The translations under genes and the position numbers were made by a program. This document shows positions 1 through 7,825 of a stretch of 16,302 nt of DNA, piece by piece (position 1 is the first letter of the stretch; each line of letters begins with the position of its first letter). The stretch comes from Syntrophomonadaceae bacterium (lineage in GTDB: Bacteria > Bacillota_D > Dethiobacteria > DTU022 > UBA8154): contig SKMY01000100.1 in assembly GCA_007120815.1 (NCBI GenBank), positions 1 through 16,302 of the forward strand, read 5' to 3'. The notes below the pieces were generated by a model. It did no database searches. It saw only the letters and a list, made by a program, of their open reading frames with translations, and was not told the origin of the DNA.

Positions 1-1
1 T

Positions 2-238
2 AACCTAACAGTTTTTGCGAAAAACCATAAGACAACTGCGGTAAATGGAGTGACAGGAGTCATTTCTTCAGAAAGCAGCTACATCAATATCAGTCAAAAC
101 AGTTCAACTTTTGGAGACATTCTTCCTGACGAGATAATGGAAAGTAACTCATCTTACATCTTGGACATAGCACCAAACGCGCCTTCGAGCTACCGAGCCC
201 TGATAACTTTGAGCCTTACGGCATCAAGCATATTATAG
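2..238 (+). CDS. Fragment of a secreted beta-domain protein, 5' and probably 3' truncated
   Basis: The frame is open from the first bases of the window to a TAG at 236-238, giving 78 codons with no stop. The translated stretch (NLTVFAKNHK near the start, then SESSYINISQNSSTFGDI and SYILDIAPNAP) has the look of the Ig-like or CARDB-type beta domains found near the C-terminus of secreted S8 or C25 peptidases and similar extracellular proteins. In those, a 'sYvtItdns..fGdI' strand is followed by a 'f.v..naP' strand. This part is AT-richer than the rest of the window. The frame changes near 185-193: beyond that point the DNA reads sensibly only in the next frame, as the membrane-subunit remnant. 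The last ~15 residues of this frame (after NAP) are therefore probably not native. No start codon or RBS is visible because the gene begins outside the window. The family assignment is by pattern only. Confidence 0.4.
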   Translation, partial: NLTVFAKNHKTTAVNGVTGVISSESSYINISQNSSTFGDILPDEIMESNSSYILDIAPNAPSSYRALITLSLTASSIL

Positions 239-1044
239 ATTTTGCCTTCTTTGACTGGTACCCCCTTTGGGCAGCAGGGCAGGTTGTTATTCTGGCCCTG
301 GTCATCTACCTGCCGGTTTCCTACTGGAAATTGTATGACCGTTCCTTCCCCCGCTGGTTCAGCATTGAATATTTGATCTTCGCCCCCCTTTCCCGGTTGG
401 CCTTTTGGTTTGTCTGCCGCTCGGGAAAATATGTGGACACATCGGTGAACTCGGTTTACCTGAAACTGGCGGGCAGCTTTGTGAATATGTGCAGCTATGT
501 GGGGGCTTTTGACAGCAACCTGGACCAAATCTATGAGAGCTCCAGCCGGTCGGCTTTTCAACTGGTGGAAAAAAGCAAGCAGTTTGATGATGCCCTAAAC
601 ACGGCCTATGAACGCACCGGCAACACGGCCCGGGACCTGGCGGATCGTACCACCCGGTTTGATGGGGCCATAAACAAGGCCTATGAATCCACGGGAAAAA
701 CAGCCCGTCAGTTTGCAGAACGCACCACCCGGTTCGACCAGGCCCTGGATAAATCCTATGAAGACACGGGAAAGGCCGCCCGGCATTTGGCCGGCGGGTT
801 GAAACGGTTTGATGACGTAACCGGCGAAAAGCCGGAACAAGAAGCCGCTGCAGGAAAAGAAAAAGAAAAGGCGGTTGCGGGCCAAACTGAAAAGGACAGG
901 GAAAGGAAAAAAGCCAAGGCCGGGATAAACCCCATGGACTGGAGCATCAAAAACATTAATTTCGACCAGCTGCTCATGGCCATCATGCTGGGCATTGTTA
1001 TTTTTATCCTGTTCTATTTTGCACGGGGCCTTGTCAACCTTTAG
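148..1044 (+). CDS. 5'-truncated C-terminal part of a probable complex I-type (NuoL/HyfB-like) membrane subunit with 25-residue repeats
   Basis: The frame is open from 148 (after stops at 127 and 145) to TAG 1042-1044. The sense-looking protein begins about 187 (LPSPDNFEPYG). There is no good start; the first possible one is TTG 331, giving 237 aa, so this is a truncated gene or a remnant. A hydrophobic segment (LWAAGQVVILALVIYLPV, about 271-324) is followed by LIFAPLSRLAFWFVCRSG, a GKYVDTSVNSVYL segment, a repeat region, a Lys/Glu-rich linker and a C-terminal membrane helix (LLMAIMLGIVIFILFYF). This layout resembles the C-terminal tails of NuoL-like antiporter subunits in clostridial complex-I or hydrogenase complexes; that identity is a judgement without a search. 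The repeats are four consecutive 25-residue units, DNA 508-582, 583-657, 658-732 and 733-807. Each starts with Phe-Asp and contains 'YE.TG..AR.LA', predicted amphipathic helix. If intact it would help couple electron transfer to ion translocation. Confidence 0.5.
   Translation, partial: LILHLGHSTKRAFELPSPDNFEPYGIKHIIDFAFFDWYPLWAAGQVVILALVIYLPVSYWKLYDRSFPRWFSIEYLIFAPLSRLAFWFVCRSGKYVDTSVNSVYLKLAGSFVNMCSYVGAFDSNLDQIYESSSRSAFQLVEKSKQFDDALNTAYERTGNTARDLADRTTRFDGAINKAYESTGKTARQFAERTTRFDQALDKSYEDTGKAARHLAGGLKRFDDVTGEKPEQEAAAGKEKEKAVAGQTEKDRERKKAKAGINPMDWSIKNINFDQLLMAIMLGIVIFILFYFARGLVNL
508..807 (+). repeat. Four tandem 75-bp units coding 25-residue helical repeats
   Basis: Four in-frame units of exactly 25 codons start with Phe-Asp at 508, 583, 658 and 733, and a fifth FD begins at 808. 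The shared pattern is FD.AL.KAYE.TG, then .AR.LA.RT.R. Units 2 to 4 are closest to one another (AYERTGNTAR, AYESTGKTAR, SYEDTGKAAR), while unit 1 has diverged (IYESSSRSAF). The spacing and charge pattern suggest amphipathic helices lying between the last membrane segments. Confidence 0.85.
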
Positions 1045-1344
1045 CGTGCCGGGTCTGGTCAGGCTTGCCGGGCTTACCCGGCCTTCCTGGGGCTTGAAAG
1101 AATCTTGCCTAACCTGTTTAAAAGTGATAGTATGAAATGGAGTTTCCGCTTCCCGGTATCGGCTCCGACTGCCCTTCAAGCGGCTGAAGCCGACCGCAGC
1201 GGTAAGAATGGAATTATTCTTTCCCGATGTTTGCTCCGGCAGCTCTTGGCGAAAGCAAGGGCGCCTGTTTAAGTACGGCAATTGAGCTTCCATTTCCTGG
1301 GATTTGATGAGAATGTCAACTAGATGATGTTAAGGAGCAGGCCA
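1045..1344. other. Intergenic region without a gene, carrying a solo repeat module
   Basis: This is about 300 bp between the membrane-subunit remnant and apbE. It holds a 6-bp hairpin (gccggg/cccggc, 1067-1082) with no following T-run, so it is not a convincing terminator. It also holds the solo repeat head at 1128-1177, a small hairpin (cggc-tgaa-gccg, about 1181-1192), and the apbE ribosome binding site at 1332-1337. I see no promoter of good quality and no RNA gene. Confidence 0.6.
1128..1177 (+). repeat. Solo head module of the interspersed repeat (copy A)
   Basis: The sequence from TAGTATGAAATGG through GAGTTTCCGCTTC and CGGTATCGGCTCCG matches the first ~40 bases of the two long copies at 2374 and 5846, with one C missing in the C-run. 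The similarity stops after about 1177, so this is either a solo module or a heavily deleted copy. Confidence 0.8.
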
Positions 1345-2373
1345 ATGATGATGAGACAGATCAGGACCCGATGGGCGGCATGTATCCTTCTGGCTTTTAC
1401 CGTCGCGCTGGTTTTTTCCGGCTGTTCAGAAAAAAGCAGTGATGGACGGGAAACGCGAAGCCGCCTGGTAATGGATACCAAGGTTGATGTGACCCTGTTT
1501 GGCGTAAGCAGCCGGGAAGCCACGACCGTTGCCAACGAGATGTTTTCAGAGATGGAACGATTGGAAAGCATCCTGAGCCGCCATATTCCCGGCAGCGATA
1601 TCAGTCGTATTAACGATGCAGCAGGGAAAAGCTGGGTTAGTGTGGAACCAGAGACCATAGCGGTCTTAAAAGAATCCATGACAGCAGCCCAGTTAACCGA
1701 AGGGGTATTTGACCCCACGGTGGGGGTTTTGCTGAGGTTGTGGGGTTTTGGAACGGACGACCCCAGGGTTCCGTCCCCCAATGAGTTGGAGCAGGCCCTG
1801 GAGCGGGTGGGTTATGAATATATTGAAATCGATGAGGAAAACAACAAGGTATTTCTGTCTCAAACCGGTATGAACATCGATGTAGGCGGTATTGCTAAGG
1901 GCTATATTGTGGACCGGGGCCAGGAGATAACGGCCAAAGCCGGGGTTAAAGCGACCTTTATTAACGCCGGTGGGGACATTAGCATACGGGGTTCCCGCCC
2001 CCAGGGGGGCAAGTGGAGAGTAGCCGTTCAGGATCCGAATAACCCCCAGGAATGGGTTGCTATTATTGAAATGGAAGAAGGTAGTATCGCCACCTCAGGA
2101 GACTACCAGCGATTTTTTGAAGAAGACGGTGTCATCTATCACCACATTCTGGATCCCTTCAGTGGATTTCCGGCGCGGCATGTCTCCAGCGTAACCATAA
2201 CAGGGCCGTCAACCTCCATGGTGGACGCCCTGACCACCGGGATCTTTGTATTAGGCGTGGACCGGGGCCTGGAACTCCTGGAGGCGCTGCCCGGGTATGA
2301 GGGAATGATCGTGGATGTCGATGGCGAGATAGTGATTACGGTCGGGCTGGAAGATGATGTGGAAATCCTATAG
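1345..2373 (+). CDS. apbE: FAD:protein FMN transferase (ApbE family lipoprotein)
   Basis: This enzyme transfers FMN from FAD to a Thr side chain of extracytoplasmic redox proteins, in a Mg-dependent reaction outside the membrane. The start at ATG 1345 is chosen because AAGGAG (1332-1337) lies 7 nt upstream; ATGs at 1324/1327 lie before that site. The product is 342 aa, normal for the family. The N-terminus is a lipoprotein signal: positive charges, a hydrophobic stretch, then lipobox FSGC with Cys27. Family motifs seen are FDPTVG (about 122-127), IDVGGIAKGYIVD (178-190), INAGGD (206-211), ATSGDYQRFF (249-258), HHILDPFSGFP (266-276) and DALTTGIFVLG (294-304), whose Asp/Thr residues are Mg ligands in the family. 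Next downstream, after a repeat, is a Gx-transporter/EetB-like gene; the pair suggests a role in extracytoplasmic flavinylation. The first base of the stop codon lies within sequence also found before the other long repeat copy. Confidence 0.93.
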   Translation: MMMRQIRTRWAACILLAFTVALVFSGCSEKSSDGRETRSRLVMDTKVDVTLFGVSSREATTVANEMFSEMERLESILSRHIPGSDISRINDAAGKSWVSVEPETIAVLKESMTAAQLTEGVFDPTVGVLLRLWGFGTDDPRVPSPNELEQALERVGYEYIEIDEENNKVFLSQTGMNIDVGGIAKGYIVDRGQEITAKAGVKATFINAGGDISIRGSRPQGGKWRVAVQDPNNPQEWVAIIEMEEGSIATSGDYQRFFEEDGVIYHHILDPFSGFPARHVSSVTITGPSTSMVDALTTGIFVLGVDRGLELLEALPGYEGMIVDVDGEIVITVGLEDDVEIL

Positions 2374-2760
2374 TAAAAGAATGGAGTTTCCGCTTCCCCG
2401 GTATCGGCTCCGGTTGCTCTTCGCGGAAAGCGCCAAGGCTTAAGTTCAAGCTCCCGCCGGCCGACCTGCAAACTTAAGCGTCCTGCTACGGTTGCAGGCG
2501 GCGGGCGTCCATGCCCGCCGGGCCGTCTTTAAGCTTTCACATCGCCAGGCGCTTTTAACCGCTCGACAAAGTCGCCGCTACAGGGAAGGCGGACCTCCTC
2601 CAACAGGGTGAGCGGGTAAAAAAACCCATTTTCATCCCCTGTTGTGTTTTAGCTCGCAAGGGCCTTCAGTCGCCGGGCGCCTTTGGCCATAGGCACCAAT
2701 GTCGCCGGACGAATGCACCAGCTCCCCGGGTAGGGGGATGTAAGACCGGTATCGGCTCTG
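2374..2760 (+). repeat. Structured interspersed repeat, long copy B
   Basis: It starts directly at the apbE stop (TAGTAAAAGAATGGAG) and ends with ACCGGTATCGGCTC about 36 bp before the next gene. It matches copy C (5846-6236) over most of its length. For example, 2457-2525 matches 5928-5997 with a single-base indel. Visible hairpins are an outer stem, cggaaagcgcc (2424-2434) with ggcgcttt (2548-2555) plus ccg (2559-2561); an inner gcttaagtt (2438-2446) with aacttaagc (2471-2479); cctgc/gcagg (2482-2498); and cggcgggc/gcccgccg (2499-2520). Near the right end is tcccc/gggga (2723-2738). The direct repeat CCGGTATCGGCT occurs at both ends (2399-2410 and 2746-2757). There are no coding features. 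Confidence 0.9.
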
Positions 2761-2796
2761 ATATCTTATTAGTAATAATGGATAAAGGTGGTTGCT

Positions 2797-3339
2797 ATGG
2801 AAAAAGGAAAAACCTTTCGCATGGTTTACCTGGGGCTGTTGATCGCCTTTGCCGTGGCGGTTCACACCATTGAAGCGGCGATACCCGTACCGATACCCGT
2901 CCCTGGGATTAAGCTTGGGCTGGCCAACATCATTACCTTGTTAACCCTGGTTTTATACGGCACGAAGAGCGGTCTGGCGGTAGCTTCTTTGCGAACTATT
3001 ATGGGAAGCCTGCTGATAGGCAACTTTTTGGCCCCGGGCTTCTATTTGAGTTTCGGTGGAGCTGTAACCAGTGCTCTGGTCATGGGCTTGTTCATGATTT
3101 TTTGCCGTTCGGGTAAAATGACATTAATCTCTGTTAGCGTGGCCGGTGCCGTCACATTTAACGTGGTGCAGCTGGCCCTGGCATCTATTCTGGTGCAAAA
3201 TTTTATTCTCTTTCGGGGGTACCTGCCTGTTATGCTGCTGCTGGCTGTACCCATGGGAATATTTACCGGCGCAGCGGCTATCTTCCTGGAAAACGTGGCA
3301 GGCCGGGTTGGCATAAAAATGGACCAACCGGCGGGCTAA
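2797..3339 (+). CDS. Gx transporter family / heptaprenyl diphosphate synthase component I-like (EetB-like) membrane protein
   Basis: Integral membrane protein of about 180 aa. ATG 2797 is chosen because AAAGGTGG (2784-2791) sits 5 nt upstream; GTG 2788 overlaps that site. The family signature is clear: VHTIEAAIPVPIPVPGIKLG followed by LANIITLLTLVLYG, then ASLRTIMGSLLIGNFLAPGF and YLSFGGAVTSALVMGL. There are about five hydrophobic segments. The family (Pfam Hpre_diP_synt_I) was named after a subunit of heptaprenyl diphosphate synthase, but it resembles the substrate-binding membrane components of ECF-type transporters. From memory, its relative EetB belongs to the flavin-based extracellular electron transfer locus, which also has an ApbE-type flavin transferase. 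Adjacency to apbE here fits that context better than isoprenoid synthesis. The substrate is unknown. Confidence 0.88.
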   Translation: MEKGKTFRMVYLGLLIAFAVAVHTIEAAIPVPIPVPGIKLGLANIITLLTLVLYGTKSGLAVASLRTIMGSLLIGNFLAPGFYLSFGGAVTSALVMGLFMIFCRSGKMTLISVSVAGAVTFNVVQLALASILVQNFILFRGYLPVMLLLAVPMGIFTGAAAIFLENVAGRVGIKMDQPAG

Positions 3340-3364
3340 TCATACATGGATAAGAGGTGCTTAA

Positions 3365-3925
3365 ATGGAACCGATCATTTTGGCGTCGGCTTCTCCGCGC
3401 AGGGCAGCGCTACTGCGGCAGATCGGGATCCCCTTTTACGTTAAGGCTGCTACCTACCAGGAGCCGGATATCAAAGACCTGGAGATGGTGGAGGGCATTG
3501 CCCTGGAAAAGGCCCGGGAGATAGCCGGTGGGCATCCTGGAACCATCGTGCTGGGCGCTGATACCGCGGTGAGCTGTGGGGGGCGTTTTTTGGGCAAGCC
3601 CAAAGACCCTGAAGAAGCCGCGGAAATGCTTCGAGCCCTCAGCGGGCGGGAGCACCTGGTGGCCACGGGCATTGCCCTGATGTGGGAAGGCCGGGTCTTA
3701 ACCGATCGGGAAGATACCCGGGTTTGGCTCAGGGACCTGGATGAAGAAGAAATAGCGGGCTATGTCGCCTCGGGTGAGCAAGAGGACAAGGCCGGCGCGT
3801 ACGGGATTCAAGGAAAGGCAGCGGTTTTTGTGGAACGAATGGAAGGGTGCTATTTTAATGTGGTTGGGCTTCCCCTGGCCCTTCTGGTTCAAACGCTTAA
3901 AAAATGGGGGGTTTCTATCTGGTAG
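3365..3925 (+). CDS. maf: Maf nucleotide pyrophosphatase (dTTP/UTP-type)
   Basis: Maf proteins hydrolyse non-canonical or canonical nucleoside triphosphates (dTTP/UTP in this subfamily) to the monophosphate and pyrophosphate. They are cytoplasmic house-cleaning enzymes linked to septum-formation inhibition in Bacillus. The product is 186 aa, the usual length. Motifs are ILASASPRRAALLRQIGIPF at residues 4-23 (the S.SPRR substrate loop), VLGADTAVSCGGRFLGKP (catalytic Asp in GADT), LSGREHLVATG, DKAGAYGIQG (EDKAGAYGIQG here) and the C-terminal GCYFNVVGLPLALL. The start at ATG 3365 follows AAGAGGTG (3352-3359). It lies 25 bp after the preceding gene and 10 bp before radC, so the three are probably one transcript. 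The GYVASGE.EDKAG context supports the subfamily call, but substrate preference is not proven by sequence. Confidence 0.95.
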   Translation: MEPIILASASPRRAALLRQIGIPFYVKAATYQEPDIKDLEMVEGIALEKAREIAGGHPGTIVLGADTAVSCGGRFLGKPKDPEEAAEMLRALSGREHLVATGIALMWEGRVLTDREDTRVWLRDLDEEEIAGYVASGEQEDKAGAYGIQGKAAVFVERMEGCYFNVVGLPLALLVQTLKKWGVSIW

Positions 3926-3935
3926 AAGGGAGGAG

Positions 3936-4631
3936 ATGAAGGCGGCAAGAAAATATACTATAAAAGACCTGCCAGTGAATGAACGACCTCGTGAAAAAAT
4001 GAAAGAACTCGGGCCTGAAAAACTTTCCAATGCCGAACTCCTGGCGCTGATTTTGCGGACAGGCTGTCAGGAAGAGACAGCTATCCGCCTGGCTGAACGA
4101 ATCATCTTCGAAGCTGGAGGGCTGCGTTTCCTTCCGGATTACACCCTGGAAGAGCTTCAAAAAATTAGAGGAATCGGCCTGGCTAAAGCGGTGCAGGTGA
4201 AAGCTGCCCTGGAACTGGGAAAGCGCCTTGCGATTTCCACGCGGCCGGCAAGCATATCCTTGACCTCTCCCCAGGATGTGGCGCAGTTTCTCATGGAAGA
4301 GATGCGTTATTACCAGAAAGAATACTTTAAGATTATTCTTTTAAACACAAAAAACCAGATCATTTCCCTTGAAGATGTTTCTGTAGGGAGCTTAAACGCT
4401 TCCATCGTCCATCCAAGAGAGATTTTTAATCATCCTGTTAAAAAAAGCGCCGCATCGATTCTTCTAGTACATAACCATCCCAGCGGTGATCCCTCCCCCA
4501 GCCAGGAAGACCTGGAAGTAACAAAACGGCTGATCGAGGCAGGAAGCATCTTGGGCATACAGGTGCTGGATCACATCATTGTTGGTGATGGCCGGTATTT
4601 TAGTTTTAAGGAAGAGGGCCTTTTATTTTAG
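3936..4631 (+). CDS. radC: RadC/YsnA-type JAB1/MPN domain protein
   Basis: Protein of about 231 aa with the two standard parts: an N-terminal UPF0758/helix-hairpin-helix region (KDLPVNERPREKMKELGPE, then LSNAELLALILRTG and LQKIRGIGLAKAVQVKAALELG) and a C-terminal JAMM-like metalloprotease fold with HNHPSGDPSPSQEDLEVTKR (His-x-His...Ser...Asp). The start is ATG 3936, preceded by AGAAGGGAGG (3924-3933). An in-frame open region upstream of 3936 overlaps maf and lacks family similarity. The old name implies DNA repair, but a direct repair role is not established; the fold suggests a metal-dependent peptidase or DNA-associated function. In many Firmicutes radC sits between maf and mreB as here. 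It is the last gene before the strong mreB promoter region. Confidence 0.94.
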   Translation: MKAARKYTIKDLPVNERPREKMKELGPEKLSNAELLALILRTGCQEETAIRLAERIIFEAGGLRFLPDYTLEELQKIRGIGLAKAVQVKAALELGKRLAISTRPASISLTSPQDVAQFLMEEMRYYQKEYFKIILLNTKNQIISLEDVSVGSLNASIVHPREIFNHPVKKSAASILLVHNHPSGDPSPSQEDLEVTKRLIEAGSILGIQVLDHIIVGDGRYFSFKEEGLLF

Positions 4632-4704
4632 TGTGGGAAACCGGGAGCATGGAAATGACATGGTTTGTATTTTGTGTCAAGTTGTGGTTGATCTTATATT
4701 TATA

Positions 4705-4713
4705 TGGTATAAT
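4705..4713 (+). promoter_or_regulatory. Extended -10 promoter upstream of mreB
   Basis: TGGTATAAT at 4705-4713 is a perfect extended -10 (TGnTATAAT) for the housekeeping sigma factor. It sits about 100 bp before the mreB start in an AT-rich 179-bp gap after radC. The -35 is weak: TTGTGG (4682-4687) is 20 bp away and TTGATC (4688-4693) 14 bp away. Extended -10 promoters often tolerate this. Confidence 0.65.
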
Positions 4714-4758
4714 ATTGTGTTTAAGGAAAACAAAACAGGTTGTTGATTGGAAGTAAAG

Positions 4759-4773
4759 GTTGATATAATCAAC
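4759..4773 (+). promoter_or_regulatory. Palindrome over a second -10-like box upstream of mreB
   Basis: GTTGATATAATCAAC is a perfect 6-3-6 inverted repeat and contains TATAAT (4764-4769). TTGTTG (4740-4745, 18-bp spacer) could be a weak -35. It lies between the extended -10 promoter and the mreB ribosome binding site (AAAGGAG, 4794-4800). It could be an operator, a second promoter or both; no factor can be named. Confidence 0.4.
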
Positions 4774-4810
4774 GGGACCATAACGGAAAAATGAAAGGAG
4801 AAAGCCTTAA

Positions 4811-5845
<1,035 letters not shown>

Positions 5846-6236
5846 TAAAAAATGGAGTTTCCGCTTCCCCGGTATCGGCTCCGGTTATCTTCACGGAAAG
5901 CGCCACAGGCTTACATTCAAGCTTCCACCGGCCGACCTGCAAACTTAAGCGTCCTGCTACGGGTTGCAGGCGGCGGGCGTCCATGCCCGCCGGGCCGGCT
6001 CCAGCTTTCATTTCGCCAGGCGCTTTTAGCCGCTTGACAAAGTCGCCGCTACAGGGAAGGCGGACCTCCTCCAACAGGGTGGAGCGAGTTAAAAAACCCA
6101 TTTCTATCCCCTGCCCAAGGCCCGCAAGGGCCATGGCGGTTAGCATGAAAAGAATGGAGTTTCCGCTTCCCCGGTGACAAATGCACCAGCCCCCGGTTAG
6201 GGGGTGTAAGACCGGTATCGGCTCCGGTTGCTTTTC
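5846..6236 (+). repeat. Structured interspersed repeat, long copy C, inserted between mreB and mreC
   Basis: It begins immediately after the mreB stop (TAG TAAAAAATGGAG) and ends at ACCGGTATCGGCTCCGGTTGC. Terminal direct repeats of 18 bp are identical at 5869-5886 and 6212-6229. Hairpins conserved with copy B are the outer stem cggaaagcgcc (5894-5904) with ggcgcttt (6019-6026) and ccg (6030-6032), cggcgggc/gcccgccg (5971-5992), and ccccc/ggggg (6190-6204). Unlike copy B, it holds a second head module at 6148-6175, identical over 28 bases to the head of copy B (2374-2401). It replaces the ~45-bp segment present at that place in copy B. No credible coding frame is present. Confidence 0.92.
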
Positions 6237-6310
6237 GAGATGCTAGATGAGTCTTGATGAGAGTTGTTGAAGAGAGCATTTTTCCTTTCCTGTCATTAAA
6301 TCATATCGTT

Positions 6311-6316
6311 GGGGTG
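6311..6316 (+). promoter_or_regulatory. Ribosome binding site deciding the mreC TTG start
   Basis: GGGGTG lies 6 nt before TTG 6323. The earlier in-frame ATG 6257 and TTG 6254 have no recognisable Shine-Dalgarno sequence, and the residues between would be atypical for an MreC N-terminus. Confidence 0.5.
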
Positions 6317-6322
6317 TTTCGC

Positions 6323-7231
6323 TTGAACCGTACCACCCAAAAAGCAATCATTGTTTTGGGACTGGTTATTCTGTTGCTTTCCCTGGTTTATTTTACCGGA
6401 GATATCTCATCCCGTTATACCTTTGCTGAGGACCTGGTACTTACCGGCCTTTCTCCAGTGCAAGGGTTTTTTTCTCAATTGGGCACGCGGACCGTTGGAT
6501 TTATTTACGGTATTATCGATTACCAGCGCCTGCTGGAGGAAAACCAGCGGATAAAGGACGAGCTTGCCAGGCGGGAAAATTATCGTCACCAGCTCCTGGA
6601 ACTCCAAAAAGAAAACTACCGCTTGAGAGAAATGCTTGACTTTAAAGAGCGAACAGAATATGAGCTTTTACCCGCGGAAGTGATTGCGCGGGATCCCAGC
6701 CATTGGTTTGAAACCATCACCATCAACAAGGGGTACATGGATGGTGTTACGCAGGATATGGCCGTGGTTACCTCGGAAGGGCTGGTTGGTAACATCTACT
6801 TTGTGTCCCGGAATTCGTCTAAAGTGCTGCTTCTGACTGATTCCCGCAGAGCTGTCAGCGCCTTGGTGCAGCGCAGCAGAGAGCCGGGCACCGTGGGAAT
6901 TGTAGAAGGGTTTCCGGAAATGAGAGGATACTTACGGATGATCAACCTGCCGCCAGAAGCCAACATCCAGCCGGGCGATACCATTATATCTTCGGGTTTG
7001 GGCGGCGTATTCCCAAAAGGTTTGATTATCGGACATGTTTTAGATACGGAAAAGGACCAGTATGGGTTGCTCCAGCGGGCCATTGTTCAACCTGCGGTCA
7101 ATTTTAACCGGTTAGAAGAGGTATTTATTGTGATGGAGGCGCCTCCTTCGGAGTTGTTTGAAGGTATGTTTGAAGAAAGGCCCGACTATTCCACCATACC
7201 TAGAGCGCCCGACGGGCGATGGCAGCCTTAA
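6323..7231 (+). CDS. mreC: Rod shape-determining protein MreC
   Basis: Bitopic membrane scaffold that links MreB and MreD inside to PBP2 and RodA outside. With TTG 6323 as start it is 302 aa, typical. There is a short basic N-terminus, one transmembrane helix (about 8-25, AIIVLGLVILLLSLVYF), a coiled coil (about 66-108, LLEENQRIKDELARRENYRHQ... LREMLDF) and the two beta-barrel domains with the family's VIARDPSHWFETITINKG, GLVGNI and GDTIISSGLGGVFPKGLIIG segments. The frame also extends to ATG 6257, adding 22 residues; that start lacks an SD site. The gene starts about 86 bp after the repeat in the mreB-mreC gap and is followed 21 bp later by mreD. Whether it depends on the mreB promoter through the repeat is not visible. 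Confidence 0.94.
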   Translation: MNRTTQKAIIVLGLVILLLSLVYFTGDISSRYTFAEDLVLTGLSPVQGFFSQLGTRTVGFIYGIIDYQRLLEENQRIKDELARRENYRHQLLELQKENYRLREMLDFKERTEYELLPAEVIARDPSHWFETITINKGYMDGVTQDMAVVTSEGLVGNIYFVSRNSSKVLLLTDSRRAVSALVQRSREPGTVGIVEGFPEMRGYLRMINLPPEANIQPGDTIISSGLGGVFPKGLIIGHVLDTEKDQYGLLQRAIVQPAVNFNRLEEVFIVMEAPPSELFEGMFEERPDYSTIPRAPDGRWQP

Positions 7232-7252
7232 CGTGTTGCACTGGCGGTGAAT

Positions 7253-7795
7253 ATGATGGAAAAAGAGTTACGAGGCGCTAAATTCTCTATCGTGCCGTAC
7301 CTGATTATTTCCTTTGTTTCCGTCTTGATTCTTGTCCTGCAAGGCTCTTTCATAGCATTTTTTTTGATAGACGGTATCATGCCCGATCTGCTCCTTATTC
7401 TGGTGATTTGTCTGGCCTTCTTATGGGGGGAGAAACGGGGCGTTGCCGTGGGATTTATTGCAGGGATGCTGCAGGATATCTTTTTTGGCCCCGCGCTGGG
7501 GTTTTTTACCCTATCCAAACTAATCCCCGCCTATCTTGCCGGCCTGGTATCCAGGGAAATATATACGGACCAGGTCATCGGGCCTATGCTTGCGGTATTT
7601 TTTGGTACCATTCTCCACGAGATGATTTCCTTTTTCCTGGTTGGTTTTTTCTGGGGCCACGAGTTTCCCATGGAATACTACATGGAAACCCTGTTTTTAC
7701 CCCAGGCCATTTATAACTTGATCCTGACACTGTTAATATATCCCTTGATTTACAAAGCGGATCAGCATAAAATTTTTAATCCCTCGTTCAAATAA
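7253..7795 (+). CDS. mreD: Rod shape-determining protein MreD
   Basis: Polytopic inner-membrane protein of the elongasome, about 180 aa with roughly five to six membrane segments. The family patterns are present: an N-terminal membrane segment, FFLIDGIMPDLLLILVICLAFLWG, EKRGVAVGFIAGMLQDIFFG, LGFFTLSKLIPAYLAGLVSREIY and a late LILTLLIYPLIY helix. ATG 7253 and ATG 7256 are both possible; GGCGGTG (7243-7249) is better spaced for 7256, while GTG 7247 lies within the SD. The gene is 21 bp after mreC and 30 bp before mrdA, consistent with cotranscription. Confidence 0.92.
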   Translation: MMEKELRGAKFSIVPYLIISFVSVLILVLQGSFIAFFLIDGIMPDLLLILVICLAFLWGEKRGVAVGFIAGMLQDIFFGPALGFFTLSKLIPAYLAGLVSREIYTDQVIGPMLAVFFGTILHEMISFFLVGFFWGHEFPMEYYMETLFLPQAIYNLILTLLIYPLIYKADQHKIFNPSFK

Positions 7796-7825
7796 CGTTA
7801 TTTTCACATGAAGGAGTCGTGAGCG

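Noticed and set aside
1067..1082. Hairpin gccggg/cccggc after the first gene as terminator
   Set aside because: The stem is only 6 bp and no T-run follows.
5852..6177. Small plus-strand frames beginning MEFPLPR within the repeat
   Set aside because: The ATG is part of the conserved repeat head, but the frames diverge between copies, lack SD sites and do not look like protein.
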